In this document: in pieces, positions 48,598 to 59,198 of the stretch | Numbering within the stretch: position 1 is the stretch's first letter | Layout of the letters: every line of letters starts with the position of its first letter | Source: Microplitis mediator | Taxonomy: Eukaryota; Arthropoda; Insecta; Hymenoptera; Braconidae | Reading direction: 5' to 3' | DNA: 64,000 bases | Assembly (NCBI RefSeq): GCF_029852145.1 | Contig: NC_079973.1 | Location: 8,452,385-8,516,384 of the forward strand | The notes under the pieces: model-generated | Told to the model about the DNA's origin: nothing | Seen by the model: only the letters and a program-made list of their open reading frames with translations | The model's database searches: none | Translations under genes and position numbers: made by a program

Positions 48598-49647
48598 TTA
48601 AATTTGGACAATTCCGTAGAAGAAAAATTAACACAATTGAGTCAAAATGATGACCCAAAAACAGATTCAATGAGTACATTGAAAGAAGAAGTAGGAAGAG
48701 AAGAAGACGGTAATGAAATATTTAAATCGCTCAAAGAAGAAAAGAAGCCTGAAAGCATTATCGATCTTCACAAATTAAAAACAGATACTGAATATCCGGA
48801 AGATTTCATGACCAAGACGTTCTGTTTATATGGAATTGTTTTAGGGCCAGAATCATTGGTAACGCTCAAAAAGAATGCTGAGATAGACGACAACATAGTT
48901 ATCACCTATACTCATATCCTGCAAGATGTCGCAGACAGAAGGAAATTTAAATGTATATTTTTTGAAACATTTATACCCGTTTCAATAATGGTAAACGGTG
49001 TTGAATCACCAGGATTCAAAAGACGGGCTAAAAATTCCAAAATCAATCGGTATCCCGTATGGGTATTACCGGTAGGGGCGAACAACCACTGGACATTATT
49101 GGTAATGAACTTTACGCACAAATGCATAATACACCTTGATTCATTACACCAGGAACCGTCGAGAACGTTTATTTCAGATTTAATGAGTTTCACCGAGCGA
49201 CACGTCAATAAGCCGAAAATTTGCTGGAGCGAGTGGACGTTATATTCCCGAACGGATGTGCCAGCTCAAGGAGAGCTGCTAGGCCGACGCAAACATAGGA
49301 ATAACTGTGGCGTACACATGCTCACTTGGGCATCAATTATCGCCAGCAGTCGTTACTGCGAGTTTGAGGAAAACGATATGCCGCAGATAAGAAAGGGCAT
49401 TGCTAGAATAATAAGCGACCAAAAGCTTCCAGAAGAGAAGAAAAATAAGGCGATCGCAAAAAACCGAGATGCCATTTTCAGTGCACAAAAGCAAACACCA
49501 AAAATTACGAAGAAATATGCAGACTTTTCGAAACTAGAGAAGTCAAGACAGCCACCGTTTGGGTCACAATCATCGATGGAATATTGTGCATCAATGAAAC
49601 ATTTGATAATAGAACCAAAAGTGCACAACACAAGAAGAAAAAATTGA
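48598..49647 (+). CDS. Ulp1/C48-type cysteine protease domain, fused or linked to the transposase
   Basis: The frame 48604-49647 (347 codons from a TTG) has no early ATG and is in the same frame as the transposase, separated only by one TGA. It was therefore probably the C-terminal part of one protein, or read through. The protease signature is clear: H162 (ANNHWTLLVM), D179 (IIHLDSLHQ), Q222 (PAQGEL) and C235 (HRNNCGVHML), the His-Asp-Gln-Cys order of the SUMO/ubiquitin-like protease fold. Ulp1-type domains accompany some MULE and other transposons. Substrate unknown. The domain itself has no internal stop. Confidence 0.75.
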   Translation, partial: LNLDNSVEEKLTQLSQNDDPKTDSMSTLKEEVGREEDGNEIFKSLKEEKKPESIIDLHKLKTDTEYPEDFMTKTFCLYGIVLGPESLVTLKKNAEIDDNIVITYTHILQDVADRRKFKCIFFETFIPVSIMVNGVESPGFKRRAKNSKINRYPVWVLPVGANNHWTLLVMNFTHKCIIHLDSLHQEPSRTFISDLMSFTERHVNKPKICWSEWTLYSRTDVPAQGELLGRRKHRNNCGVHMLTWASIIASSRYCEFEENDMPQIRKGIARIISDQKLPEEKKNKAIAKNRDAIFSAQKQTPKITKKYADFSKLEKSRQPPFGSQSSMEYCASMKHLIIEPKVHNTRRKN

Positions 49648-49956
49648 TGTAAAATAAAAGAAATATTTCCAGAAAAAAAAATTGTAGTTATATTATTTAA
49701 GTCCTTTTCAAGCCTGACAATTAAATAAACATACATCGTCGTAAGTATATTAACTCAATAAAAACACGAAAATTGCGACCCTACCATGACTATGTGATGA
49801 ACAACTATAGTAGACCTAAAAAAAAACTTCAGGCCTTTAGTTACTCTATTTTCACCGTCTTTCCAATTTATTCGCGTTTCAAAATATTAATTTGTTAACT
49901 AAATGTTTAAACAATGTCCACCAGGTGTTGATCCCTTGGCTTCAAGGCTTTCCTTC
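49648..49956. other. Convergent intergenic spacer
   Basis: About 310 bp between the plus-strand protease end and the minus-strand unknown gene. AATAAA-like signals occur just past 49647. No terminal inverted repeat detected. Confidence 0.5.
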
Positions 49957-50339
49957 TCATTCCAATCTCAACTCCGCCCGTCTAGCACAAGTATAATGGA
50001 CTAGATTATCAGAGATCTTCTTGAAGGCTGAATCTCCAAAGAAATTTTCTTTAATATCTTCATACGTTGCCGGGTACTTTTGTACAATTTTTTGTACCCC
50101 TTCAGCAATCTTCTGCCTCTGTTTCAACAACCCGTGCATGATTGTCCCTGCCATTTCCTCAGCTTGTTCCAACAGCGTGTTACCAAAGGACTTTTGTACC
50201 AGTCCCTCTAGCTGACCATTCACCTTCAGCGCGTCAAATACCGGAGAGGCTTGAAGTTTCTTTTGTACCTCTTTACACCTAATCCTGTTCTAGTTCCATA
50301 ATGTGTCCCAAGCTTCTGGCATGCGATACCCTGTGCCTT
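49957..50339 (-). pseudogene. 3' part of an unrecognised gene split by an R1-clade retrotransposon
   Basis: The frame 49957-50223 (starts NGQLEGLVQKSFGNT) carries a helical, charged region ending CARRAELRLE. Upstream, after a frame change at about 50245, the frame continues through GTHYGTRTGLGVKRY to 50339, where the retrotransposon insertion interrupts it. The same frame resumes at 55455 on the other side. I do not recognise the protein family. Confidence 0.55.
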
Positions 50340-50351
50340 GATCTCTGGTGC
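50340..50351. repeat. Target-site duplication, left copy
   Basis: GATCTCTGGTGC, identical to 55443-55454, bordering the retrotransposon's poly(A) end. Confidence 0.95.
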
Positions 50352-50674
50352 TTTTTTTTTTTTTTTTTTTTTTTTATAGGAAGGAGATTGAGGGAAAAAT
50401 GCGTCACCGCACCGTAGAAAACAATATTCATATGAAAAGCATAAGCTGCTCTCCATATGCCTATTGTTCTCCGTGTGCCGGGCTCCTCCCCCAAGGATGT
50501 ATTTACTTAAATGATGTTTTAAGCAAATAACTGTATCCTTGGGGGCCCTACCGGCTAAAAACCTCAATCCCTCCCTTCTTCAGACCTAGCACTGCGGGAC
50601 CGCGTTAGCATTACTTCACAGTGCTAGTCTTCCTCTTCTTGTCGCCGTCGCTGTCTCTCTTCTCATTCTATTCG

Positions 50675-52255
50675 CTACACAATCTCTTCCTTTTTCTTTT
50701 CTAACAACGCTTCTCGGACGTACTTCGTCATGGTCTTAAAATTGTCTGCCGTCGCCAACATCCAAGGTATTACCAGGTCAGTGGCATTTGGCACTTCTTT
50801 CTCCTCCTGAAAGCGCAGCCGTATTTCAGACCAACGCTGACAGGAAAAGAAAGTGTGCTCGGCAGAGTCGACAACTTGCGGACAGTACTGGCAATAAGGA
50901 TCGGTTCGGATCCTCATGCGATACAAGTACTCATTGAACTGGCCATGACCGGAGAGAAATTGTGAAAGGTAGTAATCCACCTCTCCTTCTTTCCGTGAAA
51001 TCCAGTCACGGACTCGTTCAATGAGCCTGAATGTCCAACGTCCCGTTTCCGCAGATTCCCATCGCTCTTGCCAGAGTTTCAGGGTCTCCTCGCGTTCTCG
51101 AGCCTTAACTCTTTCCAACGGTTCTTCCCCAGTCCGACGGGCATCCCAGATGCGTCTCCTCTCGAACCCTAAAAGGTCGATCGGAATCACACCCGCGATG
51201 ACCATCACGGCTGCTTCCGAAACCGTTCGGTAAGCGCAAGCTATCCTCAGTGCGCCTCTTCGTTGAACAGATGCCAGTCGTCGACGATAGCATTCTACTT
51301 TAAGTGACTCACACCAGATTTCTGCTCCGTAAAGCATTATCGAGTTTGAGACACTTATGAGAGCTCGTCTACGGCTGCTCCTCGGTCCTCCGACGTTCGG
51401 CATCAACCGAGAAAGGTTTGCTACCAACGTTGCCGCTTTATTAGCCGCACCGACAATCTGATCGCGAAACGTAAGTTTCGTATCGATCGTCACCCCGAGG
51501 TATTTCAGAGAACTTCCACTCTCGACGTGTTGATCTACGACGAGAGCGCGGAAAGGACTCGGAAACCACCTCTGGGCTGTGAGTACTATAACCTCAGTTT
51601 TCGCCTTAGCTAATGCCATACCATGGTCATTTAGCCAAGCGTCCACTTTGGTCGCGACCAGGCTTGCTAATCTTTGCGCACTCTTGTAGGAGCACGCAAG
51701 GATTAGTGCTGCCACATCATCAGCAAACCCCTCCAGTATCACCTCACTCGGTAGGTCTAGACGTAGAAGTGCGTCGTAAAGGATGATCCAGAGTTCCGGT
51801 CCTAAGACAGAACCCTGAGCCGCTCCTCCACTCAGCTTCTTCATCATCTCGCCAAAAGTAGTCTCATAGATCAAAAAACGATCACGTAAGTAATCGTCAA
51901 TGATCCGAATGAGATACTCGGACAGACCTAATTTCCGAAGCGCTTCCATTATATCCGGCCATCGTGCCGAATTAAATGCATTTTTGACATCGAATGTCAT
52001 CATAATGCATACTGGACGGGATCGATGGTTTCCCGTCCAAGCTCTTCTGGCTTATGAAAGCGCTTCCGAAATAGCACCGATTGTGCTGCGACCCAACCGA
52101 AAACCATGTTGGTTTTCCGCTAGACCACCGGCATCTGCAACTTCAATTCTCAGTCGATTACGAATTAACGATTCGAGGATTTTTCCAGCTACGTCCAGCA
52201 TGCAAAGTGGCCTGTAGGACGAAGGAGTATAGGGCGGACCCTTTCCTTTGTCCAA
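50675..52255 (-). pseudogene. ORF2 3' part: reverse transcriptase and C-terminal zinc knuckle
   Basis: One frame carries thumb-proximal sequence (PPYTPSSYRPLCMLDVAGK, GFRLGRSTIGAI), then a TAA at 52052-52054, then the RT core (from 52003): DVKNAFNSARW (motif A), GAAQGSVLGP (motif B), FADDVAAL (catalytic motif C), KYLGVTID. Near residue 360 of the 442-codon frame lies a C-x2-C-x8-H-x4-C knuckle (YCQYC...H...C). The TAA is a single-codon lesion within an otherwise continuous frame. It is separated from the endonuclease by a frame change and a probable short deletion at about 52290-52330. Confidence 0.9.
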
Positions 52256-52260
52256 CAGGA

Positions 52261-53643
52261 CTAACCTTTGCAGCTTCCATCGTGCAGGAAAAACTCCAAC
52301 CGAAATGGAGGAGGAGGGAGGAGGGCCTTATAAACCTCAACGGGGATACCGTCGGGGCCCGGGGCCTTTCCTCCTTCGAGATTCTTTGCAACCACCCGCA
52401 GTTCAGCTGCTGAGAAAGGTGGACAGTCGTCGTCGGATATAGTCCAAACTGGACTGTCTCGATCTTCACGCTCCGGAAATAGGATATTGACTATTTCCTG
52501 CATCGCATCAGGTTCCATAGGTGATACTGGACTGCGACCCAGGAATTTTCGAGTAACAATCTGGTAGCCAAGGCCCCATAGATCATTATCTACTTCTTCG
52601 CAGACCGCCTTCCAGCATCTCCCTTTGCTTTCCTTGATCGCCACAACCAGTCGCTTCTTCGCCGCTTTGTACTCTTCGTTCTTCTGCTGCCCAGTATCAC
52701 GCTTTCGCGTCCTGAGTGCTTGCCTCCGAAGACGTAAACACTCAGCCCTGAGCAGCGCGATCTCATCAGTCCACCAGTAAGCTGGCTTCCTGCGTGAGCT
52801 CGCGGAACGTCGAGGCATCGCAGCGTCGTAGCTTAAGACGATAGCCTTCATCGTACGATCAACAATCATCTCAACATCTTCCCGCGTCTCAGCAGACATA
52901 GGAGAGAAGGCCTCAGCGCTGTCTGAGACTGCCTTTTGTAAAGCACCCTCATCCAGCTTCGAAACCCTCCAACCTACCCGCTTCATTGATCGCTGGGACA
53001 CAATCGCAGGGTTTCCCCGTAAATCATGTACCGTATACGAGATGTATTGATGATCGCTAGCCGTAAACTCCTCCAAAACAGCCCAGTCCGAGATCACCGC
53101 AGCTATCCGTTGAGTAGCAAATGTGAGGTCAATTATTGACCCACGTGTGCCCACCCTGCGGAAAGTTGCAGTGTTTCCCTTATTCACAATGACAAGATCG
53201 AGACCTGCCATCATGTCCAAGAGCTCAGTACCGCGCGTGTCAGTCCATTCCATCCCCCAATCGATGGATTTTGCATTGAAATCACCACCTATCACGATTT
53301 CTCCCTCAAGATTGTGAACGACTCTTTCGAGTTCATTCACCCTCTTTCGGAAGTCAGCGATAGGCTCGTTGGGTGTAAAATAGCACGACACGAAGGTGAT
53401 CGCAGGCGTAACTACCCATACAATACCATCCCTGAATCCACTGTCCTTCACGGAAACAGACCCTAGGTCCGGAATCCAAATTGCCGCTGTCCCCGAAGGG
53501 TCACAGAACCAATTTGGTCCGGACGCTGAATGGTATTGCTCTGAAACCAGAACAATATCCATTCTGCAGTCTTGTCTCCGCGCCAGAAGTAGATCCAGCG
53601 ATGTCCTGCACCGTTGTAGATTCGCCTGCAGCACCTTAGCCAT
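52261..53643 (-). pseudogene. ORF2 5' part: APE-type endonuclease
   Basis: 460 codons from ATG 53641-53643. AP-endonuclease motifs: N8 in QANLQ, E35 in VSEQY, GGDFNAKSIDWG at 119-130, SIIDLTF at 169-175 and catalytic SDH at 196-198. The linker region ends with GGKAPGPDGIPVEVYKAL, the standard entry to the RT palm. After that the frame runs off within eight residues of where GVFPARWKLQRL appears in the next frame; the normal spacing is longer, so bases have been lost as well as shifted. The start overlaps ORF1's end by 8 nt (ATGGCTAA). Confidence 0.92.
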
Positions 53644-55276
53644 TTTTATGAGAAGTGCAACGCCTCGAACCGATTGTGTGATCCACAGATCGCCCGTCTC
53701 CTACTGCTGCACAGAGGTGGCAGCGTGGTGGATTAGGACAGGCCTTGGCCTGGTGGTCCGTCTGGCCGCAACGCCAGCAAAGACTCGACCGACCAACTTC
53801 CACCTTACATGATCCGGCCGAATGACCAAGACCATGGCAGCGAAAGCATCGATCGAGCCGTTCCCAGCGGCGGATACGGCAGACCAACCAGCCCACTTTG
53901 ACCTTTCCCAAGGCCTCTAAGACAGTAGCGACCGCGCATCTTGCCTCAATGAAGGCACGTACAGCTCCCCATTTATTGGGTTTAGTTATATTAACTTTGA
54001 GCTCGTCCGCACCTTCATTGATGCTCTGACGCAAGGTCGCCCTTACCTCGTCAACTGTTGTTGCAGCGTCCAGCCCGTCAATAACCACTGTAGTGGTTGG
54101 GACGAGATGGCGCACCGCAACAACCCCACCAGCCGCCTCGGTGATCCTCTTATCGAGAGCAGAGCGATCTTTAACAGATCCCTTGAACTCAATAAGAAGA
54201 CCGCCGTTCCTGGCTGTCCTTATTGATCTAACACTTGTGGTTAGATCCTCTAGGGATAGTTTTGATCGCAGAGCTTTCAAAACATCCCCAGACGATCTTG
54301 ACTCACCTGGTGAGATCAGTACTGCCTCCGCCCGTTGTCGCATCTTCCGCTGCTTGGTCTCCTTGGGTGCTGTGGTCCGTTCCGTCGCTGGTCCATTCGT
54401 TGTCCCATCCTGTCCTGGTCCCTGCTCTCCATTGCCCACTGTTTTCGCAGCCTTTTCCTTTTTCTTCCTGTTTCTCTTTTTCCGCTTCCCTTCCACAACA
54501 ATGAAAACTGCGTCGCCTGACTTTTTGTCCACGGTTTCCTTCTCCTTCCTCTTTTTCTGCTCCCGTTCACCCTCCTCGGGCGATGCCAACGGGCGCTTCC
54601 CTTTCGTGGCCTCATTTTTACAGGGAGTGTTACCTCTGGTTGTGGCTTCAGAGTAGGTGAGCACGATTGACTCTTCAGGCCCTTTTGGTGGGCTCGAGTG
54701 CTCTACCTCCATCTGCTCTGAGACTTTCTCATTTTTCTTCCTCGGGGTCTCGGTTTGCCGTGCCTCCCTCAGAAGTTGTTCCCGTCGCTGCAGTTGTTGA
54801 ACCAGGTGCTCTCGCTCCTTCAGCTCTGTAGCTGCTAATTTCCTCTGGGCATCCTTCCAGCCTTTGCGGTGGACAAGCAACTGCGTTAGTATCAACGCAG
54901 CTTCCTTCACACCAGCAGTAACTTCAGATGCCACGGTCCTCTTCCTGGTGATGGTCCGCAGGGTCTCTTTGAGGACTTCCCGAAGTTCCTCGAGTCCAGA
55001 GTCTTCCTGAGAAATCGCCCCATCTCGCAGCGTGAGAATCTCGTTCCCACAGCTCCCAGTCGCCTTCAATATTCCTTCACTTGGTGTGTCGACGTTTGTG
55101 TTACCCTTGGCCAAGTGGTCAACCAAGAGCGTCGAGCAGTCACTGGATGTCGACCGCGCAGGTGTTGCTAACCCACCTGCGGTAGCCGTGGCTGAGGTAT
55201 CCCTCCTCTGCTCCGTAAACGAATATTTATTAATCTGCGTGTCCATCATAATAAATTTTCCGCCTTTAACCATCAC
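53636..55276 (-). CDS. ORF1: gag-like RNA-binding protein
   Basis: 546 codons, open throughout from ATG 55274-55276. The N-terminal half is charged and low-complexity (Arg/Lys/Glu-rich, likely coiled and disordered), with a basic KKRNRKKKEKAAK stretch. The mid-C region has an RRM-like/gag fold. Three CCHC knuckles sit at the C-terminus: CFRCHGLGHSAGSC, CWRCGQTDHQAKAC and a longer-spaced CHLC...H...C. It would package element RNA. This is the only undamaged frame of the element. Confidence 0.9.
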   Translation of the reverse strand: MMVKGGKFIMMDTQINKYSFTEQRRDTSATATAGGLATPARSTSSDCSTLLVDHLAKGNTNVDTPSEGILKATGSCGNEILTLRDGAISQEDSGLEELREVLKETLRTITRKRTVASEVTAGVKEAALILTQLLVHRKGWKDAQRKLAATELKEREHLVQQLQRREQLLREARQTETPRKKNEKVSEQMEVEHSSPPKGPEESIVLTYSEATTRGNTPCKNEATKGKRPLASPEEGEREQKKRKEKETVDKKSGDAVFIVVEGKRKKRNRKKKEKAAKTVGNGEQGPGQDGTTNGPATERTTAPKETKQRKMRQRAEAVLISPGESRSSGDVLKALRSKLSLEDLTTSVRSIRTARNGGLLIEFKGSVKDRSALDKRITEAAGGVVAVRHLVPTTTVVIDGLDAATTVDEVRATLRQSINEGADELKVNITKPNKWGAVRAFIEARCAVATVLEALGKVKVGWLVCRIRRWERLDRCFRCHGLGHSAGSCKVEVGRSSLCWRCGQTDHQAKACPNPPRCHLCAAVGDGRSVDHTIGSRRCTSHKNG

Positions 55277-55442
55277 GCTCGTCTCTCTTTTTTTGAAAGG
55301 AGTTTAGCTTCTCCTCACACCACGTTTGGTCCGCGGGGACTATTTTATTTCACCCCTATCCGCCGGCCTGACGACCGGTGAGGACGTTCCCCTATCCGCC
55401 ACCTGGGGACGCGCTCGGTAGGAGTTGGGTTTCTCCCCCGAG

Positions 55443-55454
55443 GATCTCTGGTGC
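55443..55454. repeat. Target-site duplication, right copy
   Basis: GATCTCTGGTGC, matching 50340-50351, at the 5' end of the retrotransposon. Confidence 0.95.
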
Positions 55455-55974
55455 TGGTGGTGGTATCAAAGGCACACTTTCTTTCACTTCAGGTATTAGC
55501 GGCAGAGCTTCTAAATCAGCTGCGTGATTCTCATGCATCGGTAACTAAACAAGTGGTTCCCAATCTGGGATATCCTGCCTATGCTGTTCTGCAAGGCTGT
55601 GCTCCTCCAAGCCCCCTTCGTGAGAGTCATCTGACTCCGAATAACCACGCCTGTCGCTTTCTTTTCTTTCTTCTAATTCATTTAGCAATACTTTAAACAT
55701 GTTTTCCATTTTTTTCTCCAGGATCGATACTCTGAACCTCTTTAGAGGTCTTTCACTTTTTGACAAACTCTTAGCCCCCCCTTTCATCACCTGGACCTCG
55801 TGGGCTCTCGTTTTCGTCCATTTCCGACCCTGGGATATCCTCAGCCGGTTTTAACAGAGCTGCTGCTTGTTTGTGAGACACAAACTGTTCCTCAATCGGT
55901 CTCAAAGCCTGATTAAAAATCTCTATCTGACTTGCTGAACCTTTTATCTTGTTGGTGACCGCTGGTGGACTCAT
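55455..55974 (-). pseudogene. 5' part of the unrecognised gene split by the retrotransposon
   Basis: Starts MSPPAVTNKIKGSASQ at 55974 and carries acidic, Pro/Ser-rich sequence. A frame change lies in the G run at about 55778-55784. The frame then continues (KSLSKSERPLKRF..., a coiled helical segment KKMENMFKVLLNELEERKE) to a TAG at 55545-55547, then open again up to the insertion at 55454. Removing the retrotransposon and one duplication joins it in frame with 50339. Two lesions here plus one in the 3' part. Function unknown; the size and charge would suit a structural or nucleic-acid-binding accessory protein, which is only a guess. Confidence 0.55.
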
Positions 55975-56016
55975 GATTAAAGCCTGACAGAAGGCTCAGT
56001 CCAACGTTTCCACCTT

Positions 56017-56307
56017 TTAGACTCGATACTGCTTTTCTGGCAAGTCCACAGCTGATGGATTAAATGCTCTTGCGATCGCTACCGTGGGTATAGCAAATCT
56101 CAACTTGTTGAGTATTTGTGGATCAATCTCATCCCCAAATAATTCCTCCTTAGAGATGCTGACTACTTTCCAGTTTTTCCAATTGCCCGGAAGCCATTTC
56201 TGAGCTGACAACTTCAGCCTATTGAGTATTTTGTCACGCTCTTCTATATCCGCTGCTTCCTCTAGCAACTCTTCCATCATCACGAACGCTAACTTTTGCA
56301 CGTCCAT
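56017..56307 (-). CDS. Small unrecognised ORF upstream of the split gene
   Basis: 96 codons from ATG at 56307, helical and acidic (MMEELLEEAADIEERDKI), with KWLPGNWKNWKVVSIS. It ends 42 bp before the next start, so it may be a first ORF of the same transcription unit or a first exon. A short frame (MAQGVEAQPVRLDTVLAA) opens upstream at about 56540. Family not recognised. Confidence 0.45.
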   Translation of the reverse strand: MDVQKLAFVMMEELLEEAADIEERDKILNRLKLSAQKWLPGNWKNWKVVSISKEELFGDEIDPQILNKLRFAIPTVAIARAFNPSAVDLPEKQYRV

Positions 56308-57215
56308 CTAAAAGTGAGAGACAAAATCTAGATTAGGTGGAGACTAATTACCAAACAAAGCTTGAGATAAAATGTCTGCAAGCTATTCTGTCTCAGTCTT
56401 ATTCATATACCCGTCGTTAGGTCAGACGTGGCCTCGATGCTCAACGAGAATCTAATAGCCCAGCTGTTTTGGCTGGATACTGTCCCTGAGCAGCTAAGAC
56501 TGTATCTAGCCTGACAGGCTGCGCCTCTACTCCCTGAGCCATTGTGGCTGTACATTAGGAGTTCACGGCTACCGCTCCGTGAAACGCTGCACTTACAAGA
56601 TCAGCCCTAACGGACCCGCATACGCAAAATGGAGCTCTGTTAGCCGCGGCTGCGTCTCACGAGCTTTTCACGGTTGCTTCTCTGTCTCTGGAACGAATAA
56701 AATAAAAACAAACAGGAATAAAGTCCTTACCTCCTTGGTTATCCTGATAAAAGTAACTAGTGACTCAAGACCAAGCTTGCACAATGCTGCTACAAGATTG
56801 TCCTGTATACGTTGTTTTGGACAACATCATGTAGAATCTGTCAAAATATTCTTGTAAATAGTGCCTTGAGCAGCAACTTGTAATGAAAATTATTACATGG
56901 GTTCTGCCAGCGATCGACGCGGTCCAATGATTTATAGATTCAAGTAGATTTTGGAATCGATTTGGGTTCTTTTTTTTCGAAGATATACAACAAAAAACGT
57001 TTTTTTACCACTTTTTTTTTCAACGTATCGTTTGAACTAATCAACCACTAACGATTGTACTTGCGGCAATCAACACGTTTTGTTTAAGATGATCTCTAGT
57101 TCTTTAATGATACTAGCTGAGTTCTAGATAAGGCCTCTTTCAATTTTAGCGAAACTGGCGAGGCACTAGCTACCACCTCGATTCTATTTTTACAAGGGTT
57201 TTATTTCATAAATTC

Positions 57216-57248
<33 letters not shown>

Positions 57249-59161
57249 TAATAATATTTTACAATACGCTCGAAAACCGAGAATGTTGGAAAAACTTACT
57301 GAGGTCATTTTTTAACTTTCATGCTTGTCGAAATCGTTTGTGCTTTAATACCCAACAGCTTGGTCCTTTAGAACGAATGACCTGGTACATGTGGGCAGAT
57401 CACCGGATTAGACGATTAGGTAGCAAATGGTTCGAGAAGGAGTACAGTCTGCCTTATCGTGGACTCAATGTGTGTATGAATTCAGTCGTTATACTAAAAC
57501 TTAACAATATAGCTATATATTAATATTATTTTAATCTAAGTTAACTTTTTATTTCTTTATTAAGTCATTCTATAAAATTAGTAGTTATATAAATAACATA
57601 ATTCTTTATCTCATCTCAATGATAAAATTTTACTTACTGTTAAAATATTTAACTAACAGCATTGTTATATATACTTGAATTTCGTGGTGAGTATATCTTT
57701 GGAATAGAAGTATAACAAGGAGACACTGAGTCTAGTCTGCTCATGACCCAAAAACCACACCCAACACATAGATTCGACCATCTCGGTTTACATACTCGCG
57801 AATCACATTAAGTGCGATATTAAATGTTCCATGTTACTTATCGGCCTTTTGGTGATTGTTACCGCAGGTTTATGGTAGGCTTCATTCGTACCGATTACAC
57901 TAAAAAAAGAAAAAAATACAATTAGATTCATCTAGTAAAGTGAATCATATGTACGTTGAAAATGTCATAAATAGATGATAATAAAAAATTAAAAGTATTA
58001 TTGTTTATTTACATTCACTAACCAATTATTCTAATTTTTAAAGGATATTATTTTTTAAGGGCCGTAAGATATTCAGCTGTCAAAAAAGAAAGGAAAGGGG
58101 GAACTTGGCCCAAAAATTTTTTAATATAAATTAATATTAAAGAGGCAAATAAATGAATAAAGGGGCAAAATAGGCTTTCTAGTTTTTTTTTCTAAATTAT
58201 AAATAAGGGTAACACGGGCGTCATAAAGTGATTAGGACTACTCGAATTGCTTAAAAAAAAATTTCTAAATCTAAAATCAGCCTGCAAAATTTGATTCAAA
58301 GAATTAAATTGAAATTTTCACAATTAATAATTACAAATATATTTTACATATCAGTCTGATGCAAAAAATAGGTTCGGGATCGATCAAATTAATTTTTTTA
58401 AGCTAACTTTTCTAATATAAAATTCTATGTCAGAGTAATTTCTGTCATAAGAGAAAAAGTAAACTTAATCTAAAAAAAAAGTCTGAAACCTTTAATGATT
58501 AATTCAATATTCTTGTGAGGTTTACTTTGTCTCACACTAATCGAAAAATGGAACCTCATTTGAACCTCTATAGTGCAAAAACAGAAATGAGCATAACATA
58601 TTTGTTCAAATGTGGTTCCAGAATACGTTTATTTGCAGCCTAGATTTGCGGTTGAAATCGCAGTTCAATTTTTTGACTCAGGCACTTTTTAAACTTTTTT
58701 TTGTTCTCTGACTACATCATATATGCGCTACAGTTTTTGTTATATTATTATTACATTAAAAAATGAATTTATTCCAAAATTTTCCACCAATAAATCATTT
58801 GATTAATAATTTGTCTGTGATGAGTCCATTTTCATCGATTACAATTTCAATTAAATTCCTAATCTCGATTTTGACTTAGTAGCTTACTGGATTACGCTAT
58901 CTCAATAACGGAGTGACAATAAAAAAAATTGATTGGATTTCAAGATCTTTTATACAATAAAGAATGAATATACGAAGTAATAAATGTAGCACAGGCTTGC
59001 TAGAGTAGATGATGCTGGCCCAATGGACCGTGGCACCAGATTATAGGATTAACCAACGTACTATGCAACGCACAGTGCAACGGTTCGGTTCATGAATAGC
59101 TCGCGGGCTATCATTCACTCAGTCTCTATTCTACTCCTCCCTTAACTCGATCCCAGTCTAC

Positions 59162-59198
<37 letters not shown>

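Larger units (their letters stand above)
50352..55442 (-). mobile_element. R1-clade non-LTR retrotransposon, full-length but mutated
   Basis: 5,091 bp in minus orientation: a GC-rich 5' UTR (55277-55442), ORF1, ORF2 overlapping by 8 nt, then a poly(A) tail seen as T's at 50352-50375. It is bounded by exact 12-bp duplications. Clade call rests on the ORF2 endonuclease opening (ANLQRCRTSLDLL), FADD reverse transcriptase box and C-terminal CCHC knuckle. It is inserted in an unknown gene, not in 28S rDNA. The short divergence of the duplications suggests a fairly recent insertion, yet ORF2 has an internal deletion and a stop. Confidence 0.92.

Noticed and set aside
45000..49956. Terminal inverted repeats around the MULE-like transposase
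   Set aside because: Comparing the flanks by eye I could not find matching inverted sequence; ends may be lost or lie beyond 56.7 kb.
54093..54656. 187-codon plus-strand frame opposite ORF1
   Set aside because: Antisense shadow of the retrotransposon ORF1, which has clear zinc knuckles.
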